Shown here one piece after another: positions 24,006 to 34,902 of a stretch of 64,000 nucleotides of DNA. Position 1 is the stretch's first letter, and the number at the start of each line of letters is the position of its first letter. A model generated the notes under the pieces. It searched no databases. It was not told the DNA's origin and saw only the letters and a program-made list of their open reading frames with translations. The position numbers were made by a program, and so were the translations under genes. The stretch comes from Lingula anatina (lineage: Eukaryota; Brachiopoda; Lingulata; Lingulida; Lingulidae): assembly GCF_001039355.2 (NCBI RefSeq), contig NW_019775835.1, positions 507,131 to 571,130 of the forward strand, given 5' to 3'.

Positions 24006-25074
24006 TGTAGCGGTTTTTGAGTCTAAAGGTAGCGTGCTAATAAAAGTTCAATCCCAAGAAACAGTTCTTTTTGTCAATAAACAGTTTTATTTAAATCCAA
24101 CGAAGTTTGTAAGGAGGCAATAAAAGAAAAAGTTCAATGTGTCCAGATATAATTCAAATGATACTGATGAAGAGTTTAATATGAATGCATAATCCAGGGT
24201 GCTACTAGGTAAAGTCAATAATCCTAGGAGGTGTAGGCATCGGTTAACATCGTACTGGTACTGGTGGGCTTCACTTCGGAATTATTCCTGCCGACGGTAA
24301 CCTAGGGTCCCGTAGCTACGCTGACCCTGTCGGGATAATCTGACTGAGATATCCCTTAACGTTGGTGCCCCCAGCCAACGTATCGCTTGTCCTAATCGAC
24401 CTCCTGCCTAAGGTCTGCCTACTCTACACGGGAGATATTTCCCTCGTCGTTGGTGCCCCAGCCAACGTAACTCAGGCCTTCGTTGCTACGCAAAGCCTGT
24501 CGGGAGAATCTGACGGAGATTTTCCCTGTCGTTGGTACTCCTGCCAACGTATCACTCTTCCTAACTAACCAACAATCAACCGCCCCAGTGAACCTGCCAG
24601 AGAAAGTAGAAACTTTCTCAATCGGAGCCTCGAGCGTAGCCTTGTCCCATCAGATTCGACCAACCGCCCCAGTGAACCTGCCAGAGGGAGTAGAAACTCC
24701 CTCAATCGGTACCTCGAACGAGTAGTATCCTCTGTGTCTCTTCCGTGGTATCTTCACCCAGCGTGAGGTGGGCTCTGTGTAAGGAGATAATTTTATCGTT
24801 CTCACCTATGAAAGGGGAAGGGGTATAGGTAAGCTCGTAAAGACGTTGTTAGCACCAGAACGTTACTTCTGTACCGCAAGGTCGTCCTGCTCATGTTGTG
24901 TAACTCGCCAGAATTATTGGCCACAGTGCTGACGAGGGTAATGGTTCCAGTCACATGAATCAATAAATTGTTACAAACGCCCAAATATTTACCGGACGCT
25001 CCCATGGGGGTCTTTATGGCCCATAATGATAGGAATTACTTTGATAACGATTGTTAAAAATTTGTTTCATTACA
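24006..25074 (-). mobile_element. Solo LTR inserted in the Tc1-like element
   Basis: The 1069-bp insert starts TGTAGCGG and ends CATTACA (TG...CA termini, TGTA/TACA inverted), and is flanked by a 4-bp direct repeat ATAT (24002-24005, 25075-25078). Removing it rejoins the transposase reading region. On the minus strand an AATAAA lies about 85 bases before the end, as expected of the R region of an LTR, which orients it leftwards. No gag or pol is present, so it is a solo LTR left by recombination. The family is not recognised. It contains three hairpin words of the form CGTTGG..CCAACG. Confidence 0.75.
24358..24725. repeat. Hairpin-bearing minisatellite inside the solo LTR
   Basis: CGTTGG(n)CCAACG hairpins occur at 24360-24380, 24448-24467 and 24530-24549, spaced 88 and 82 bases, each preceded by a variant of TGTCGGG(A)..ATCTGAC or GAGATATTTCCC. 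A second repeat of about 84 bases (ACCGCCCCAGTGAACCTGCC at 24579 and 24663) follows. These give the short artificial ORFs seen here. Confidence 0.7.
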
Positions 25075-27549
25075 ATATCATTCCACACATTTTTATTATG
25101 TTTGCATCCGGACTCTGGGCAAACCAAATCACCCTGCGAATGTCCTGTTGGTCAAACCAATCATCAACTGCTCTGGGCCTGTGACAAGGAGCATTGTCAT
25201 CCTGGTGAACAAATGAATGATTCCTGTCACCAAACATGTTAGTAATAGATGGTAGCAATTACATGTTTCCATCAACCACTATCAATTCGCCCACGCCATG
25301 GATGCCTATGCAGCCCCACACCATGATGAATATGCTGCTCCGGGTTCGAAAATTCAGTTCATGTGGTTCAAATGCTTTACAAGCAGTCCGCCAGCATCGT
25401 ACCTGTCTGTCATCAGAGGTCATACCAAAGCGACACTCATCAAAAATATATATATATATAGGACCAATTGTCATGGACTGTCAAATTCCAGATCCTGTTG
25501 ACCCTAGTTCACTCTACGTTGCGCGTTTTGTAACGATATAAGAGGTTTCAGCCTTGCTACCCTGCTGTACACTCTCTGAGCATGTAACCGAAGCCTAGCA
25601 ATTTTCACAGACACATTCTTATGTGTGAAATTGTTCCACAGTGTTGTCAACTGACAAGCAGTGTCGAACTTTGACAACCTGGACATCAAAATCAGTCGTC
25701 GGTCTTCACGGCCAGTAGTTTTTCTTGGACGACCCATCACAGGCAATTTGTCTCTTGATCCAGTGTTTCTATACCGAGACCAGACCCTCTGCACGGTTCT
25801 GACTGAACAATTCAATTGTATCGATATTCTGACATTGCTTACATTCCGCCTCTTCAGGTTAATAACTTGACGCCTATAACTGTTAGATAGTTGCCTGTAT
25901 CTTGCCATATTGGAGGAAGACAGGAATAACATTTGCTGTACATGTACAAGACCAACAATACAATTCCATGGTATAGCGGTTTTACACTCATTAGTCACAT
26001 TATAAGTAGACCAAGCGTTATAACTACCCAAGATCTGCTTACTTTGATTACTCTTATTTAGGGGGTGACACTTCTATTGTCCAGTGTGTGTAGTTTTCCA
26101 ACTACATTCGAGCTGCATTTGAGAGCTAATACGAATCAGTCCAGGCGGATTCAGGCTCATTCTGAGTAGGCCTATTCCAACAGCATTCTTACAAGAATTT
26201 AGGTCAATTTGAAATTTCTTTCAGAATGAAGTACGAATTTACAAAATTCTTCATTCGGCTGGTTCTGCTTGATTCCTGAATCCGAATAAGTGTGACGGGG
26301 CCTTTAACAGAGTCATAGAGAGTTTTTTACTAGATATTCATTTACTGTATATTTAAATGTGACATAATCACTTTTTATTCAGGTATGCATCATCGTGAGC
26401 AGTGGGTACAGTATGCCGAAATCACTGTTAAATTGTTGGCAGTAATTCACTCTTGGCAATTATCTAAAATTACATTTTGAACCAATTGTTTTTCAAATAT
26501 ACATATTTCAGCAAGTCGGTTCGACCCATACGACGCAAGAGATGATAGCATGGAGTACACCATGACAATATTCCCACTGGTTGTTTCCACACTCGGCGCA
26601 TGCGTGTTTCTCGCCCTGGCGGTGCGGGCGTACCGTCAATACTCTGGAGCCTCGAAACAGTACAGTCCGCGGTACAACCAAGTCCGCTATGGGAGTATAG
26701 TGGTAGGCAAGACAGGCAATAATGAAAACGCCTCGTAATTGTGGATTAATCAAAGAAATACAATACACGAACAATGTGAGTGACTTTGCAAAATCTACAC
26801 AGAGTGCGTAACGAACTGTACACCAATAAGCACGTAATACACGCCAGTAATATATTTTAATATAATTAGAAACTACTATTGATGTCATTATGAAATTGAC
26901 ATGTAACATCAGGCATTGTAAACTTTGTTTTTGTAACATGAGGCATTGCAAACTTTGTTGTTGTTTTTTTTAACTTAAAAGTTAAAACTTAAAAGAGGAA
27001 ACAAAGCTGAGCAGTGGTGAAAAGCTGTGTTGAACATTGAATTCGTGCAGTTGGACAACGTCATTCGCACTGATGAATAATATGAATACATTTAGACAGA
27101 ATAAGAGCTTGATTTTTTCTAAGTTTGACGACCAGTTTGATTGACGTGATCTATCTTTATTCCTTGTTAACACATGATGAGGACCAAGATGAAGGTTGAC
27201 ACATTGTGGGGACCATGATGGAATGGTAGATTCGAAGATTCGACGTTACCCCTTTAACATCCCCCCCCCCCATCGGTAATTTTTTTTATTATTCCCATGT
27301 CCTTCATGTTATTATATCAATTGCCTTCGCCAAATGTTATGACGCACATGATATTCATCCTTTTGAGCACCTCCTTTAGCAAACCCCTAAACCCGGTGTG
27401 ACAAGAATGGTAGTCCTATAGCTTTAACTTTTAGTTCGGGTCCCATTTTTGTTAGTACAGGTGAGAGTTAGTCGTATTATTGGGCTTAGTAAATGAGACG
27501 AATGTTACCTGTACAAAGTGATGGAGAAGGAACTACGATCCCTAGCGGA

Positions 27550-27563
27550 CTATTTTAAACTAT

Positions 27564-27604
<41 letters not shown>
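27550..27604. repeat. T homopolymer
   Basis: A T run of about 40 bases in the gene A/gene C spacer; the allelic position near 21020 has a much shorter, interrupted T tract. Confidence 0.85.
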
Positions 27605-27605
<1 letters not shown>

Positions 27606-28046
27606 TAAATTGAACGCCAATTAAATGTTTCGTATGCCATTGGGTGGAATTTTAGGGACCGTAGTTAAGAGCATGTAGCTGTTTTGTATCACTGAATTGA
27701 ACAGCGTGATTATTGATTATTCTAATTTGGATTTTATTACGTTATATATTCCATTATATCTTATCCATTATCTGTGCCAGCCCTTATATAGGGAATAAAT
27801 GTCGTACATACATGTAATATAACATACAGGTTTGAAATAGATAGCTCTATTTTTTTTTTCTTTTGATTTCTTCTTTTGTGTATTTTTAATACCTCGGTAT
27901 TTTAATAAAAGTCTGTATTATCTTAATAAATTCCCATGTATATACATGTATGACAAATGTATCGGTTTTCCTGAACAGATTTCTAAATCAACCCAAGTCA
28001 CAAAATGTATTTAAGTTAAAATAAAAGATGTTTTATTTATTAACTA

Positions 28047-28091
<45 letters not shown>

Positions 28092-28419
28092 AACCAGCAT
28101 GAAAAAATGCTTTTTGATCTGATCTTTCATCGAATATGTACCACGTTTGTGTGCTAGAAAACTGAGTTGACAAAATCGCGTGTACTCTTTAATGGAAAGT
28201 CACTCAGGAGTCTCGGGTGCTATATGACGCCGCTATGCAGTGATCTCCATGTTGGTAGGCGTTGCTGAGATAACAGTTTCCTCATGGACAGCCAAAATGA
28301 GGCCAATACGCGGAAAAAATATCATAGCAGGAAGAATGCATATGAACAAAACACTGACAATAACTAGATGCCAAGGTCGATGATGATACTGAACTGAAAG
28401 TGAAGGGCTAGAACTTAAC

Positions 28420-31400
28420 ATGGGGGACACTGAGGTCTTGAGTGAGGAACCTCTGGTCAGCGCGCCCCGGGATGAAGTCGATGAACATGAGAGGGAAGAG
28501 AGGGCCTTTTCGGTAAACTCCCTAACAACTGACCTGCGTCCCTCGGGATGGTTAACTCGGGCAGCAGCTTGTGTCCTTGTCACGAATTTATTCGAGCGAT
28601 TGGCTTTTTTCACGATCCAGGATAACCTGGACCGCTTTCTTATAAATGAACTAAATTATACCAACACCGGTGCCTTCACGTGTCATATGATATTTGTAGG
28701 TGAGTGATCTGCCGTTATAATTACCTTGGGTGTAAGGGACCATTCCCAGACCCTATCGTACTAACTGTGGATAGTTCTATCTCTCAGGGTATTCTCGCTA
28801 AATTGCAATCAACTTAAGCGATCTAGGTATGGAACTCGGTCTAAGAGGTCAGGTAGAGCTCGAGTTTATAGTATGCTTCTACTGTTTACAAGGACCGCTG
28901 AAACACAGGGTGCTTGTCGCTGACTGGCAGTATTAATTGTCTTGATGCCTGTCCAATCGTGAACAGTGAAGAAGCGGCGAAGTGGGTGTATTTGTAACAG
29001 ATATTAGTTCCTGGAATTAGCCCAGTGGTACGGATAGAAAGCTATACCAAAGACCACTTGAAATTGCATGATAACATGATTGACCTATATTTTAACGCTG
29101 CTACAAACAATGATCCTTGAAGTGTAGCGACACATTTAAAGCGGCTATATATATGTCGCACGAGTCAGGTTATGAATAAAATAAGATATAAATGAGATTG
29201 CTAGCATTTAAGCGCCATTTTTATTGGATCAGTTAAATTAATTTTAAAAAGTTTCTACCCTGCAATTTTTAAAAATCTATAACATGCACATAGGGTCTTT
29301 TACCATAACATGCTTATAGGGTCGGTAAGGAGGGGTGCATTCCAAAACCGAACGGTTTACAGGGGCGGACCAGGATTATTTGAAGGGGGGGAGGTCTGCG
29401 GATGCGAAGCCGACCCTCCCCATCCCCCGGCGAGAGGTTCGTGGCCCGCTCAAGGGTCCCTAAAGTTTTTAGTATTTTAGAGGGCGAACGGTGCCATTTG
29501 GTACGGTTTAGAACTATGATTCATCTAGTTAAAACTGTAATATAAGGGAATATTAGTGTGATTTTTTTGAGATATTGAAGGGGGTGTTAGAACCCCCCCC
29601 CCCCCTGACATACCCCCTATATCCGTCACTGGTTTATTCGGCCACCGTCTCTTTCAAAAATGAAAAAAATGACATGATTCTTATATTAAAATATGGACAT
29701 TTGAATTACTTTAATACATTATTTTATAATGAGGGTGGAAATCACATTTTATCATATATTTAAATGCGTTTAGACTTTTTATTCAATGTTTACATTTTTT
29801 TCGTTGTTATATGTTATATGTTGTTACATAGTCATGGAAATATTGCTAAGTGAAACATTTTTTTTTTAAATGCTGGCATTTTCCTATTCCTTTGCACACA
29901 GGTATGTCGTCCTGCCTGGCTTTATTTGGCGGTTTGGTGGCCGACACGCTGACTGGGCACTATTGGACCATCTGCTTTGGCTTCGGACTTTACATCATAG
30001 GTAGGGCCAAGTTGTGGAGTAACGCCTAGCGATGGAGAAGAATAAAAACTAAAAATATGGGGGGAGGGGAGGGGGGGGACGGTGTATACATGCGAATGTG
30101 TACCTCCAAAAAAGAATGGTTCTTGAAATGAAATGCGAGTGTTTTTTCCTTTTAATTGACTATGTCTTAATTAACCATGTTCTATTAAGAAGTATCTCTG
30201 ATATTATTTGTGGGCACATTCAAAACGTCGTAGATATCTAGAAATGGGAACTGTATGTTCTATACATGGGGTGTCGGTTTGCTCGAAAGACTTTTCCCTT
30301 TTGTACACTATCGTCATTTTGCGAAATAAAAATGTCTGAACTGGTTCACTTTTATAATTAATTTAGGTTCAATTCTAATGGAGATAGCTGCAGTTTCAAA
30401 ACAGGTATTTATTTAGCAGTTTCAGTCCCTAAAATCATTTAAAATTGTTCGTAAACTATATTTTTTTAATCTAGGACCCACCAAATGAATGAGCCGTAAT
30501 GTTGATTTCTTTTGAAGTCACACTATAAGTTATTGAACAATTGTGTCTAAAAGGCTAATGAAATAAAGTGGTTAATCTCACTGTGAGCGTCCAGGTGTTA
30601 CAAAATGATTTATGCCACTTGTTTCTTATATGGTTCTGTCTTTCATATTTCCCACAAGTGAAAAGAGACAAATTTAATCTAAATTTTCTTGTACAGACAT
30701 GTCACTTACGTACATTACAGCGAAAAAATTGTATATTTCTTCATTGCAGGTTGCCACCCAACAAAACTTGATCATGTCTGCTATGGTTTTTGTTGTCCTC
30801 GGAAAGAGTGGACTTAACGCTGTCCTGCCAGTGTACGGAGCTGACCAGGTCCACTCACGGGTCAAGAAAAGGGATTTTTTACACTGGTGTGTTCCTATGA
30901 AATAGCTGATAACGTTGAGTTTTGGCTGTGTTGATGCATTGGAAAAAGATAAAAAGTCAACGCTCGGTTCTAAAACAATGACACTTTTTATAATTTCTTT
31001 TCAGTATTGCCAAGTGCAAATAAAGTAAGCGTTTACATTATAACTCCGCCTTTCTACTTTCCAATATTGATGACTACTTCATTAATTTATGACTCTTAAT
31101 GTAGCCTACTATCTACGTAAGATATTAATGTCCTAATGCTTCAAGAAGCAAAGGATGATTTTCCTGGAAATCTGTTAATTGCTAAAGCAACTTTTCCTTG
31201 TCACTGAGTAACGCCCTATCATAACCGTTGAGAAAATTTATGATCTATTAAACTTATTTCCGAGTTCCTAATTAATATTTAAACGACACGAGCAAAATTC
31301 ACCACTGATAATATCAAAAACAGTTTTATTGATTGCAATTCTGTGAACAGTGTTGGATGGGATGTATGGTGATTAAGAGGGACATTTTGCTATGTATACT

Positions 31401-33062
31401 GTTTATTATAATTAATCGAATTTATTTCAGGTTTTATTTCTTCAGAAACGTAGGGGACGCCCTCGCAAATGTTGTTGCAGGCCTCGCGTTTGGACTTCTA
31501 CTGCCAGACACTCATCAGTTGTGGAGGTTCCTCCCTACGATTCTATCGGTGGCTTTGGCTTTTATCTCCTTTTTATTTGGCTCCAAGTACTATATGGGTA
31601 GCAATGTTCGCTGTAAGTGCTTATCACTCGTATCTTGATAACAGACATTTTATAACGAGTCAAGTGTCATTAAAAGGAGGCGTTTCGCGTTTAATCCTTT
31701 TTCCTCGCGGATTTTGTTTTTAATTGACATTATAGTTCATATTTTCTGCATTTTACTTAATTTTGATATGTGGTCATATATGATACTAACATCTACATTT
31801 TTGTATAATTTCTTAGCACAGATTCCCTTCATTTTAGATTTTTAAGAAATATAATGGACCTGCTGGAAGACAAATATTGGTCCATGGCCCTATTCACGCA
31901 TGCGTGCTCATTAGCAAAGAGCGTTAAACCTTAACATGGCAAAATATTAATTTTTTTCTGAAAATATCTACACTTTTGCCATTATCGCCCAGGACTTCCA
32001 AAAATGTTGTCAAAATCACGATCTATACCCCCGTTTTATGTGTACTTTTGAAAGTTTCTTGTTTTTCATTGTCGTAATGTGATTAAAGACTGAAAAAATT
32101 CACTCGTTCATGACAGTATATAATTAAGATATACAACGAAAATGGTTTTAATAAGACCGTCATTACCTCAACAGTTTTAAATGGTTTATATCCTGGTGAT
32201 ATAGGGAAAATTGTGGAGATTATTGTATGGGAATTTTTATACTACAGTGAAGGTCTTTTAAATGTCTAGTTGAACTATAGTTCACTTTTCATTTCAGTAA
32301 AAGAGTCGTGGAAAGTGATATCAGTCGTGTGTTCGTGTTGCCCCATCACGAGCCGGATAAGGTCTGGGTCACGTCGAATGTCGCTCGGTGTTAACGTGAA
32401 ATCGATTAAAAAAGCCATAGCCGAGAAGAAAAAGAGGGTTAGAAGGATGGTACAAATTCTTCTTGTTAACTCGTCTGTTTTTGGTTTCGGTATACTTTAT
32501 TCACAGGTGAGTGGGTCTCATATATCACAGTAGGAAGTGATAAGTCGATAAAAAATACAACTATCCAGTTTTAGCAATGGTATACCATCCACTTGCATTT
32601 TTTTTTGTTTTTTTGTTGTTGAAATTAATCCTCGAAACTGATGTGTGATCTGACAATGAGAAACACCAAAATCGGCAGCACCCGAGATGTACTGCAAATA
32701 TAACAGGATCAAATATTTTTTTCATTCGTACATAAAAATGGTGGCCTCAGTTAAGCATTAGAATCTCTGTAGTCTTTAGAAAACATACTGTTATTCTTTA
32801 TTTATATTTTGTTACATTTTTTCGCTTTATTCTTCAGATGTTAACGACCTATGAATTCCAAGCGAGAGGAATGGATCGAATGATAAACGGAAATGTTACC
32901 CTTCCAATCCCAGAAACGTGTATGCTTGCCTTTAATGAGCTCGCCATACTAGTGTTTATTCCCATACTTGTCAAGTGCATTTATCCTTGTATTGAAAACC
33001 GAGGGCGTTCGACAGGCTACTTTACGAGAATGGGTATGGCCTTCTTTTTACTCTCTCTCTCT

Positions 33063-33097
<35 letters not shown>

Positions 33098-34530
33098 GAA
33101 AGTCAACCATTTGGCATGTTTAACATGACATGAAAAATGCCAACATAAAATGAATTCGTGTGATGCGATAAATACATAACTTTTTCATTCATTGTATGAA
33201 ACAACTTTGCTGCACTTGTGTGCTGCACTCTCTGTTCTAGCTGGCTTTGCTTCCTCTCCTTAGGGTTTGGAGTTGTGTTTGCCGCACTCTCTATTCTCTC
33301 TGATTTTGCTTCCTTTCCCCAGGGTTCGGAATGGTGTGTGCCGCACTCTCTGGTCTATATGGTATCATACTGGAGGTCTCGCGACAGCAGTCGTGTCATC
33401 AGTTTGACGGTGTCCCCAAACTGAGCGGGCTGTGGCAGGGGCCTGAATACGCCATCATTGGCCTAGGGGAGACGTTGACATTTATAGCAGGTGTTGTATG
33501 CTTTTTTTTCTCATTTTGAATAGCTAATTTAGGTCTGCCACTTACACCCTTGGTTTCAGGTTTACTTTAAATTCAATACTGTAAGCACTTTTCCACTAGA
33601 AACGGTAGAGGCATACTGATTATAAGGTTGAGTTTCCAGTACTCTTATTATGCGATTTAACCCCCATAAGAGGTAGGGCTACACATGAATAAAAAAAAGC
33701 GACAAATTTTGAAGGTCTTTAAATACTTTTAAAATGGCAAAAGGAATGTTCTTAGTGCAGTAAGTGCATTAATTCATATTAATTTATTTTCTGATCTACA
33801 ATTTTTACCTACAGCAATGGAATATTCTTATCTGGAAGCACCAACGGGTTTGCGGGGCACGGCTATGGGTTTGTTCAACTTGGGATTTGGCTTGTCCTAC
33901 TGCGTAGCGCTCATAGTGGTAACAATAGTGGATAAATTAACGGGTGAGTGCGTATTGTGGTCGGTGAGATTGAAAATCAGGCTGTGGCAAAAACTTTTAT
34001 CCTATACTAGATTTTTTGGACACCAGGATCTAAGCATTAATTAAATGCCCCAAAGTAGATGCAATGGTCAGTGTCTGATTGATCTGACATTATATGATTA
34101 ATCTGAAATTCTCAGTTTCGCTGGCCTTTGGTCTGGGGTCAGAGTATTTTAACTTCACAGACGAGTTTTTTATACCATGCAAATTTTAATATTCATTTAA
34201 CGGTTGTTGTTTTTTAAAATAATAAAGTAAATATCAGTAATAACCTGTAGTTTGTTTCTTGTCCCTTCATTGTTAATTTCCACTGTCCTTTGTCATAAAA
34301 ATAATTTTAATTTCTTTAAAACTGTTTCTTTTTTTTTCCATACCATTTTCCTAGACTGGTATACGGTGGATCTCAAGGACACATGCCTGACACACAATAT
34401 AGGTCACTTGGAGCGGTATCTCCTGCTTTTACTCGGCTTTCTCGCTCTGTGTGCGATATCATTTGTGATAGTTGCGTTTTACTTATCTTCCCAGAAACGC
34501 AAATCTGCGGCGACGACGTCGACGTCATAG
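28420..34530 (+). CDS. SLC15/POT-family transporter (gene C), 10 coding exons, complete
   Basis: Coding exons: 28420-28699, 29902-30000, 30367-30404 (a 38-nt micro-exon), 30750-30886, 31431-31612, 32298-32506, 32838-33033, 33323-33490, 33815-33943, 34355-34530. All introns are GT/AG, phases are consistent, and the frame closes at the TAG (34528-34530) after 537 residues. POT-family (SLC15A4-like) features: TM1 with TNLFERLAFF (the ExxER motif with the first Glu as Asn), LVADTLTGHYWTI after TM2, GADQV in exon 4, WFYFFRNVGDA (PTR2 signature), and GPEYAIIGLGETLTFIAG before TM10. The likely role is proton-coupled import or endolysosomal export of di/tripeptides or histidine; this is inferred from the family. 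The C-tail is short, basic and Ser/Thr-rich. It lies 3' of and parallel to gene A. Confidence 0.9.
28731..28860. repeat. Possible decayed relative of the 'GATCGATC' MITE
   Basis: CTCTCAGGGTATTCTCGCTAAATTGCAATCAA here resembles the CTCCCTGGGGGTTCACGCTAAATTGCAGTCAG core of the element at 45027-45256 (written in pieces), and a CATTCCCAGA end lies at about 28740. Similarity is partial, so this is only a candidate old copy in intron 1 of gene C. Confidence 0.35.
29360..29631. mobile_element. Small element with CAG(G/T)G(G/A)CGGA inverted ends
   Basis: The left end is CAGGGGCGGACCAGG at 29360; the right end, reversed, is CAGTGACGGATATAGG ending at 29631. Poly-G/poly-C runs lie just inside both ends. 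GTTTA directly flanks each side, a possible target duplication. The end sequence and G-rich shoulders resemble non-autonomous hAT elements, which normally make 8-bp duplications, so the superfamily is uncertain. It sits in intron 1 of gene C and has no coding capacity. Confidence 0.5.
33055..33102. repeat. (CT)n(CA)n microsatellite after exon 7
   Basis: CT repeats followed by CA repeats just downstream of the exon 7 donor (33034). The other haplotype has a longer CT run at about 37586-37640. Confidence 0.9.
33201..33359 (+). repeat. 61-bp tandem repeat of the exon 8 acceptor region
   Basis: The real acceptor (TTTCCCCAG at 33314-33322) and the first about 35 bases of exon 8 (GGTTCGGAATGG ... 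GCACTCTCTGG) are preceded, 61 bases upstream, by a decayed copy with its own acceptor-like TCTCCTTAG (33255-33263) and GGTTTGGAGTTG ... GCACTCTCTATT. A further partial copy lies at about 33215-33235. Use of the upstream AG would add 59 bases and shift the frame. Confidence 0.75.
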
Positions 34531-34633
34531 CCGTCGACTAGCTCGAGAAGGAAAATTGACTGACATTTAAAATACCTGCTTGATCCTAGCTGACATCTAG
34601 TTTAGGGTTTAGAGTAAAAACTTTAAGGTGGGA

Positions 34634-34634
34634 N
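34634..34634. other. Assembly join (single N)
   Basis: Sequence after the N restarts inside intron 2 of gene C (34635 corresponds to 30099). It marks the end of one contig and the start of an overlapping allelic contig. Confidence 0.9.
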
Positions 34635-34902
34635 TGTACCTCCAAAAAAGAATGGTTCTTGAAATGAAATGCGAGTGTTTTTTCCTTTTAATTGACTATG
34701 TCTTAATTAACCATGTTCTATTAAGAAGTATCTCTGATATTATTTGTGGGCACATTCAAAACGTCGTAGATATCTAGAAATGGGAACTGTATGTTCTATA
34801 CATGGGGTGTCGGTTTGCTCGAAAGACTTTTCCCTTTTGTACACTATCGTCATTTTGCGAAATAAAAATGTCTGAACTGGTTCACTTTTATAATTAATTT
34901 AG

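Larger units (their letters stand above)
23833..25908 (-). pseudogene. Tc1-like transposase, inactivated
   Basis: Starts at MARYRQL (25908). The N-terminal part has paired-type helix-turn-helix regions and a GRPRKT AT-hook-like linker, as Tc1 transposases do. The DDE domain follows in pieces: the first Asp in FDECRFG (about 25465), the second in HQDDNAPCHRPR (about 25205), then AQSPDANII. The C-terminus, ISPERIRQLYESLPRR ... RGYATKN, ends at the TAA at 23833-23835. Breaks seen: an in-frame TAG at 25504-25506 and another stop soon after; a TA microsatellite at about 25445-25460; loss of one base at about 25095 that removes the third catalytic acidic codon; and a 1.07-kb LTR insertion at 24006. 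It cannot encode active enzyme. Confidence 0.88.
23660..26090 (-). mobile_element. Tc1-like DNA transposon, haplotype-specific, with a nested solo LTR
   Basis: Terminal inverted repeats of about 30 bp begin CACACACTGG at both ends and match with one mismatch; each end is flanked by TA (23658-23659, 26091-26092), the Tc1/mariner target duplication. Removing the nested LTR and its 4-bp duplication leaves about 1.36 kb, a normal Tc1 length. It encodes a broken transposase on the minus strand. The other haplotype lacks it, so it is a polymorphic insertion, or one lost by excision from the other allele. Confidence 0.9.
23227..26300. mobile_element. CCCCGTCACACT element, allelic copy, split by a Tc1-like insertion
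   Basis: The same 12-bp inverted ends occur at 23227-23238 and 26289-26300. The element is interrupted from 23660 to 26090. Outside the insert it matches 19064-19738, apart from small indels (about 15 bases missing near 26129). Confidence 0.75.
21760..26738 (+). pseudogene. Second (allelic) partial copy of gene A: exons 8 (part), 9, 10
   Basis: Exon parts are 21760-21860, 22626-22754 and 26512-26738, with the same splice sites and phases as 17609-17709, 18485-18613 and 19964-20190. There are no promoter or exons 1-7, because the sequence begins at an assembly N. Protein differences are minor (for example V to A after DPYD, and A to T in GKAGNN). Intron 9 is 2.4 kb longer owing to the Tc1-like insertion. 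It is marked here as a partial copy; I believe it is the other haplotype of gene A rather than a separate locus or a true pseudogene. Confidence 0.8.
30099..34630. repeat. First copy of allelic overlap 2
   Basis: Repeated at 34635-39174 with SNPs, small indels and different microsatellite lengths. The repeat starts in intron 2 of gene C and ends about 100 bases after its stop codon, at the N at 34634. Confidence 0.9.

Noticed and set aside
24358-24725. CRISPR-like or protein-coding repeat array
   Set aside because: Units vary in sequence and spacing and lie inside a solo LTR; this is an animal genome.
30674-30865. Minus-strand frame beginning MTREWTWS (also at 35092-35403)
   Set aside because: It is the antisense of transporter exon 4; the plus-strand reading fits POT family motifs and splice phases.
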